Source: Pisaster brevispinus (lineage: Eukaryota; Echinodermata; Asteroidea; Forcipulatida; Asteriidae). From it: DNA of 64,000 bases. The position numbers were made by a program, and so were the translations under genes. Each line of letters starts with the position of its first letter. Position 1 is the stretch's first letter. The notes under the pieces are model-generated. The model was not told the origin of the DNA. It saw only the letters and a list, made by a program, of their open reading frames with translations, and did not search any database. The stretch is from contig JAMKCF010000013.1 of the NCBI GenBank assembly GCA_023634235.1, forward strand, positions 5,431,827 to 5,495,826. Direction: 5' to 3'. Shown in pieces: positions 58,205 to 64,000 of the stretch.

Positions 58205-58395
58205 GGGGCAAACAACCCCCCCCCCCAAAAAAAAAAAAAACACATAGAAAAAAAGGAAACAAACTCCCCAACACCCCAACAAACAAACAAACAAACACCC
58301 CAACACCCCAACAAACAAACACCCCAACAAACAAACAAACAAACAAACACCCCAACAAACAAACAAACAAACACCCCAACAAACAAACTCCCCAT
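58205..58395. repeat. CCCCAACAAACAAACA microsatellite
   Basis: Complementary in composition to the GTTT/GGGGTGTTT array at 51.9-52.2 kb. It is preceded by C- and A-runs. Confidence 0.85.
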
Positions 58396-59021
58396 TGCCA
58401 TGATACACGCTGTATAGCAGCTATGCGATGTGCCGGATGTCAAGTTTCTCGCAAAAACTCGTACGCTCTTGAGGTCAACTTACACAACGTATTGTCGCGA
58501 AATAAGGCAATAGAAAAGAAGAAGGAACAAATAGCTACAAATAGAAGTTGTATTAATGGTACAAGTTGTATACGTTTTCCGGTTCGGAAATTGGAAATGA
58601 TGTCCAGTGATGGTAGGAATGCCAACTCAACATCCGTCACTGTTCAGAAGTGTCAGAGTTAATTAGATTGGAAATTGAACTGCACCCGGAGGATTCAACT
58701 GTCAAGTTCGAGTCACCAATAATCTATGACGAAGTTGTAAATCGCGAAAAGTCGGATTACGCTCAAGTGTTGTAAGCACATTAAGTGTATAAGCCTAAGT
58801 GTTTATTTAATCGTTTTTATTTTGTATTCGCGACAAATTAGTTTCCGATATTGTTATGTTTCATGTTTTCAGTCAAGAGCATTTAAAAAAACCATTGAGA
58901 ATTTTTTGGCAAGTTTGTTGTTGAAATGAACTTTCAATTTGGAGTTACGCAACGACAACGACAACGACGACGACGGCACGACAGCAGCAGCGAAGGCAAC
59001 AGCATCAACAACAGAAACAGC

Positions 59022-59440
<419 letters not shown>

Positions 59441-60311
59441 CACAGAAGTAATTTGGTTCTATTAGCAATAATTTCGGCCAAAATCGGGCCATGAACTTTA
59501 TGTATACCAAATAAACTCCAATATGAAAGTCGATTTAATGGAGATATCTCAATTACAAAATTTTTCCAGGTCATTGTTTGGAGTGTACTCTGTAGGGGGG
59601 TTATGCGATATTTATTACAAGCCTAATAACCACAGGCTCTATTCGATTGGCAATCTGCATGATCTGACATGCTGTTGGAACGCCCTCTGTTGGGATTTTC
59701 AATCGTGCAGATATACCTCTGAAACCCCCGATTGTGAATCTGTGTCAAGGCTACCGATTTAGGGCATGAAGTTTGAAGTTAGTTATCATTTCCTGACATT
59801 TACAGCATACGATGCTAATAGCAACATTTATTCCATGCATTACAACATTTTACTACAAACATAAGCCGTCTGTACATGATGACGTCTTAATCAACTTGCA
59901 GACGGCAAAAATACAATCTATTTTTAGATTATTACTTCTAAATAATGTGGATCTCTTATCAAAAGTCGTTTACTGATAATTAGTTATCCATTAAGTTTAA
60001 TATTTACACAATATTTGGGAATTTATATTTTTCCGGGACCGGGCTTTATTCCTTTGATGCATACCAATGTTGCCTTTGTATATTCAACCTTTGTGTTTGA
60101 GCGCTCGCGCCGAGAGCACAACTACCAGCTGGTACTAGACAACAGAAAAGACCAACAACATTCCTTGAGCCCACTGAATGGAACCATTTAAATTGGTCTT
60201 TCCGCTGCCTCCAACCCTTACGCCCCCACCAGACTATTAACACCACCTGAGGGCAGAGAGCGACCATGCTGCCACAGTGGGGATGTGGACCATGGACCTG
60301 CTAGTGTGGCT

Positions 60312-62261
60312 ATGTATGCAACCGGGAGTCCGAGTACAACGGACGGCGAGACGCTGCAGGACCTGCTGAACGCCCTCACCAAGCCGCCGAAGTGGATGGT
60401 GGAGACGTCGACCCCACCCGGTGCCACCTCATCGGTCTTTAACGGTAGCTGGACTCCCAAGGTCGAAGCAACATGGAGAGACGGCGGTGGTATGCCCAAC
60501 CGTTGGAATCAAACTGTGAATTCCACCACGTGGTCGTTCACGGGAGGAAATAATATTGTGACTGGTGTTGCACCAACAACCACAGGTGGTGAGGTTGATA
60601 CTACCATTAGCATAGCCACGGAGTTTTGGTACAGATATGGCATCAGTATAACTGTAGCTGTTTTGGTGATTGTAGTAGCCGTTGTGTTGATAATTCAGTG
60701 CAGAATGGTTCACCAGAAGCGACTTCGAAGGCGTCGTCTCGTAGATTTAATCCAAAGTGGCAAGGTGAGACGAGCAAACAAGGCGAGGGAGCAGATCTTT
60801 GAGAGCTTCCACAGACGGGCCACTGACGAGTCCGTGACTGCGTGTAGGCTAAACACTGCCCCCGCCGCCCAGCAGGAGGAGATAGCGATGCGTCATCTCG
60901 CCCACCACCACGACGCACCGGCGCACCGGTCGATGGCACCGTTGACTGGCCGGGGCATGATGGAACCTCTCGCCAGAGTCTACCCACTCTGTTTCGAGCC
61001 GGTTTGTCCGAGGGACACTGTGAAGAATGCCAACCTGACCGATCCATACCCATACGAGAGCCGTCGACTGTGGAACACCACCGCGGGCTTCTACCCGATA
61101 CGGGCCCACCGATCCGTGCTGTCAGAGCCTGCCATTGCTCGGCCGACCAGCAGGCGGTATTCCTCCAGGAATCGCATCAAGAGAATTCCGACGAGAGGGG
61201 ACTACGGACTGCCCAAATTCAACCTCTCTGGAAAAAGAATCGTTACATCTCCAGAGACGAATGCTTATCTTAGGATGCGGAACAGGGAAAATCGACATCA
61301 CCCCAGTCACACTGTGGCGTATGCTGAACCAAGTGCTAGTACATTAGGCCTACTCATGGAGGTAAGCTAATAATATCATCACATGATTCTATAGCTTTAG
61401 TCTATTAATTTATTTTAATGATCATAGAATGAGCTATTTTTGAAGAGGTGACTGTGGTTCTGAAAGATTCCGTTTGTTAAGTCATTACCTCTGACTAAAT
61501 CACTAGACTTTTTTTGTTTCAATTCAATTTTAATTTGTAATGGGTATGAATTGATGCAGTTGTAATTCTTCAACTAATCTATAGCTTTTGTATGAAAGAT
61601 TTTAACCTCGCATTAAACTCGATTTTTATGTTCGCATTTATTCATGTTTTTGTTGTCTTTGGCACCACAACACGAAGTCTTGTCCCTCCGTAAGATCGGC
61701 CAAACTAAAATAAAATACACAAGATTTGTGTTTTTTCCCCGTATGATAATCCCACTTCCAGTTCAGTGTGACCTCCTAAAACCTAGGCCAATCCCGTGAT
61801 ACTAAAAAAAAAAAAAAAACCTCTGTGGACGTGTGTAAGTCCACATAGTGTTTCAAGTTCATACAACAACGTGGACCTCTTTTGTTTCTCAGGTCCATAC
61901 TCTGTATGAACATTACACACCAATGCCTTGACGATCTCTACATCTCTTTTCTCAGCTCAGCACACCCACTCCCAAGCTCGTAGTTCCCACCAATACGCCC
62001 AACACGCACTGCACCGACTCCGCCGGGGACAACGCCTCTCCACACGGCCCAGGCCTCGACTCGGACTTCGGTGCGAGCGCCGGCATCCCGCACTTCACCG
62101 TCTCGCCCGATGACAGCATGAACGCCGAGGAGGACACCGCATCCGTACGGGATGCAACCTACGAATGGGATACATACGACCCTGCCTACATGAATCGCAC
62201 CGTCAGCTACGTGGATGGGGCATATTTCCCCATCCTTCACAGGAAACAGTATTGGGTGTGA
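60312..62261 (+). CDS. Uncharacterised single-pass membrane protein (2 exons, about 451 aa)
   Basis: Exon 60312-61361 ends at ATGGAG|GTAAGC in phase 0. The second exon, 61956-62261, follows TTTTCTCAG and ends in TGA. The protein is not recognised. Residues 1 to about 108 are Thr/Ser/Pro/Gly-rich with sequons NGS, NQT and NST. A hydrophobic segment at about 110-130 (SITVAVLVIVVAVVLIIQC) is followed by a strongly basic stop-transfer (KRLRRRRL). The cytoplasmic part has about 320 residues, with Tyr-rich patches near the C-terminus (TYEWDTYDPAYM). It ends QYWV, a possible class II PDZ ligand. No signal peptide is present from this ATG, so the protein is either type III or has an upstream exon. 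The frame is open back to about 60192. A second acceptor AG 5 nt downstream of the first would shift the frame and shorten the tail. Confidence 0.72.
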
Positions 62262-62408
62262 ACTTTAAAAAAAGTTATCATTTAATCTGGTACGAAGAAT
62301 ATTATTGTTCCAAAAAAAAAAAAATCAAAAATCACATAAATCTGATGAAATCTTATCAAAGAAAAAAAAAGTCTTTGAAAAAAAAAAATTAAAAAGAAAA
62401 AAAATGTT

Positions 62409-62554
62409 GGCTTGATTTCACAAAAAAATAAGATTAATCTTAACGAGTTGTAAATATTGCCATGGGGATTTGTATTGTGACATCACACTTTGCTAAGAAA
62501 CTGAGATTTATACAAGTCCGAAGAGCAATCTTAGCTGTTTGTGAAATCAAGCTC
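62409..62554. mobile_element. MITE, GGCTTGATTTCAC family
   Basis: Ends GGCTTGATTTCACAAA and TTTGTGAAATCAAGCTCC with AAGATTAATCTTA inside. Related in design to the 54.7 kb element. It lies about 150 bp downstream of the membrane-protein gene. Confidence 0.6.
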
Positions 62555-62699
62555 CGGTAGTTCCTACCATTTGTTTCTCGGTGAAGTAATGAATCCCCCC
62601 CCCCAAAAAAAAAAAAAAAAACCAGGGGTCGGAAAACTTTTTCAATTTTAGTTGAAAGGGTAGCCGTACGGAAGAGGGTAATACTATCATGTTTTCAAG

Positions 62700-62800
62700 T
62701 TAGGCTTGCGAAGACACCGTGTAATGCTCTGATCGTCTGCTCTGGAGGACGATCAGAGCACATTAATCGAAACGTCGAGTTGTTAAACCACTGACTGGTT
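62700..62800. repeat. Hammerhead-like stem-loop repeat fragment
   Basis: TGCTCTGATCGTCTGCTCTG / GAGGACGATCAGAGCA is an inverted repeat, followed by ATCGAAACGTCGAG and GGTTCTTCTCGAAACCACC. Same arrangement as the core of the 44.4 kb element. Confidence 0.45.
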
Positions 62801-63189
62801 CTTCTCGAAACCACCGCAGCCCATCAGAGAGATTGACTTCATGATTTCCCCGCAAGCCTCACTAGATTGTATCTTCACCACATGCAACGTTTCAAATCCC
62901 ACTTTCATAATAAACTTTCCCAACTCGCTTCTGATGAAAAAAAAGAAGAAGACAAAACAGACTTATTGCTCTCATTTCAAATCCATTTAAACCACTGGAA
63001 ATAAATAGGCCCAGGATGTGAGAAACAGGAAGTGGGTATTTAATTATTTTTGGGCGACACTGGTGGCGTGGCATTCAAGGCAAATTGCACGAACGGAGTT
63101 TCAGAGATTGTACAAAGCATGCTCAAGCATAAAAAGCACCGAAGCACAGGCAATTTTGTTGTTGAACATAATCAGGTTATCAGCCACAT

Positions 63190-63460
63190 GTACATGAACT
63201 GTCTTTGACTGGTATTCTGCTTATTTTTTTAGCTTAGCAGAAGATTTCTGCTTAAGGAGCTCTGTAAAATTGGATCCACGGCCGATTTCACTGCTCTGCA
63301 GAGCGTACTGCTTAACGGTTTACAGTTTTGAGCGGGATACCAGTCACAGATGGCACAAGTGACATGGTGTTTTAGCTGGTAACCTTATCCCGGTAAGCAT
63401 AATTGTTGGAAACTTTTTTTTGTGCTTCAGCAGTTCTATGAAAATTGGCTCCATCGCTCC
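63190..63460. repeat. Two adjacent degenerate GGGCCC-type foldback fragments
   Basis: A right half (GCTTAAGGAGCTCTGTAAAATTGGATCC) is followed directly by a fuller copy with TAGCTGGTAACC and GCAGTTCTATGAAAATTGGCTCC. Confidence 0.5.
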
Positions 63461-63778
63461 GAATTTTCTCCAAGCCAAATGAAAGCTGATCGTTCAATTC
63501 TTGTCAAAGCCTTCATGAAGTTTTTAAAAACAAACTGCATAAAAAAAAAAAAAAAAAAAAAAAATCCCCCAAAAGAAGTCGGCTTACAAAATGTTTTCTT
63601 AAGTCAGGTCATTATTTTTTTCAGCAAAATAATTTATAAGATGTAGTCACGTAGCTTCATTCTGAAGCCTTCGGAAGGAAAACGGGACAGTTTTAGCGAT
63701 ATTTACAACGGGCACGCATTTTTGCAAGAGTGAACAATAACAGTGAATACTGGCATTTGAAATAAATGAAAAATTTAC

Positions 63779-63843
63779 CTCATCAACCTTTAGGAGTGGG
63801 TCGACGAGAAACTTATATTCAATTTTCACTGGCCTTGGATAAC
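63779..63843 (-). CDS. Orphan exon-like segment at the right edge
   Basis: On the minus strand a 65-nt segment sits between an acceptor (CCCAACTAG) and a donor (GATGAG|GTAAAT). In one frame it reads YPRPVKIEYKFLVDPLLK plus VDE, a plausible folded-protein sequence. Phase would be 1 at entry and 0 at exit. The family is not recognised, and the rest of such a gene would lie partly outside the window. Confidence 0.3.
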
Positions 63844-64000
63844 CTAGTTGGGACAACGTTTCAAAACCGTTTTATTCGCCTCCAATTTGTCAGTACGGGC
63901 ATTTATTTGTCTGTAAAAGGTCAATACTTTCATCCGCAAAAGGAAACGTCTAAATATAGATTGTTATAGTAATGGCTTCAATATCAGCTTCCTGGTGGTG

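Noticed and set aside
60286..60350. Signal-peptide-like reading MWTMDLLVWLCMQPGV in another frame
   Set aside because: It reaches a stop within about 30 codons and no splice donor joins it to the main frame. It is interesting but unsupported.
60643..61109. Minus-strand frames of 86-136 codons
   Set aside because: They are antisense to the CG-rich exon of the membrane protein, whose frame has matching splice phases and a membrane segment.

Overview
The window looks like an invertebrate deuterostome nuclear contig, most probably an echinoderm and perhaps a sea star. It has AT-rich intergenic DNA, spliced genes with consensus GT-AG junctions, CG-rich coding exons, and a dense load of short interspersed repeats. 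These include GGGCCCAATTTCAT foldback elements, tRNA-derived SINEs, terminal-inverted-repeat MITEs and minisatellites. The species assignment is an inference from gene and repeat style; no database was consulted.

Layout. Two tandem histamine N-methyltransferase-like genes lie on the + strand (0.7-3.7 kb and 6.1-7.7 kb), with identical exon phases. A six-exon gene (9.8-16.7 kb, +) encodes a long disordered basic protein ending in an atypical Ser/Thr kinase-like domain. From 17 to 30 kb there are mainly repeats and unassigned DNA. Inside this stretch lies a possible small first exon for an alpha-1,3-fucosyltransferase (GT10), whose main exon is at 30.3-31.6 kb (+). On the minus strand, a ten-exon TTC4 gene (39.5-51.4 kb) was reconstructed completely; a typical U12-type AT-AC intron separates its exons 4 and 5. 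A single-exon Tctex1/dynein light chain-type gene lies at 56.0-56.7 kb (-). A two-exon gene for an unrecognised single-pass membrane protein lies at 60.3-62.3 kb (+). One orphan exon-like segment is at the right edge (-).

The genes do not form an operon or an obvious pathway; this is a normal animal gene neighbourhood. TTC4 and the fucosyltransferase are convergent, with about 8 kb of SINEs and a 55-bp minisatellite between them. The most unusual material is the AT-AC intron, the HNMT-like pair whose histamine-contact positions appear changed, a 36-bp higher-order repeat inside a TTC4 intron, two large foldback/TIR elements in TTC4 intron 1, a nested TIR element at 54 kb, and hammerhead-like stem-loops in a repeat family. 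I found no CRISPR, rRNA or convincing functional tRNA gene. All exon joins were made by eye from reading frame, splice consensus and remembered family similarity. Gene starts are least certain for the fucosyltransferase and the membrane protein.
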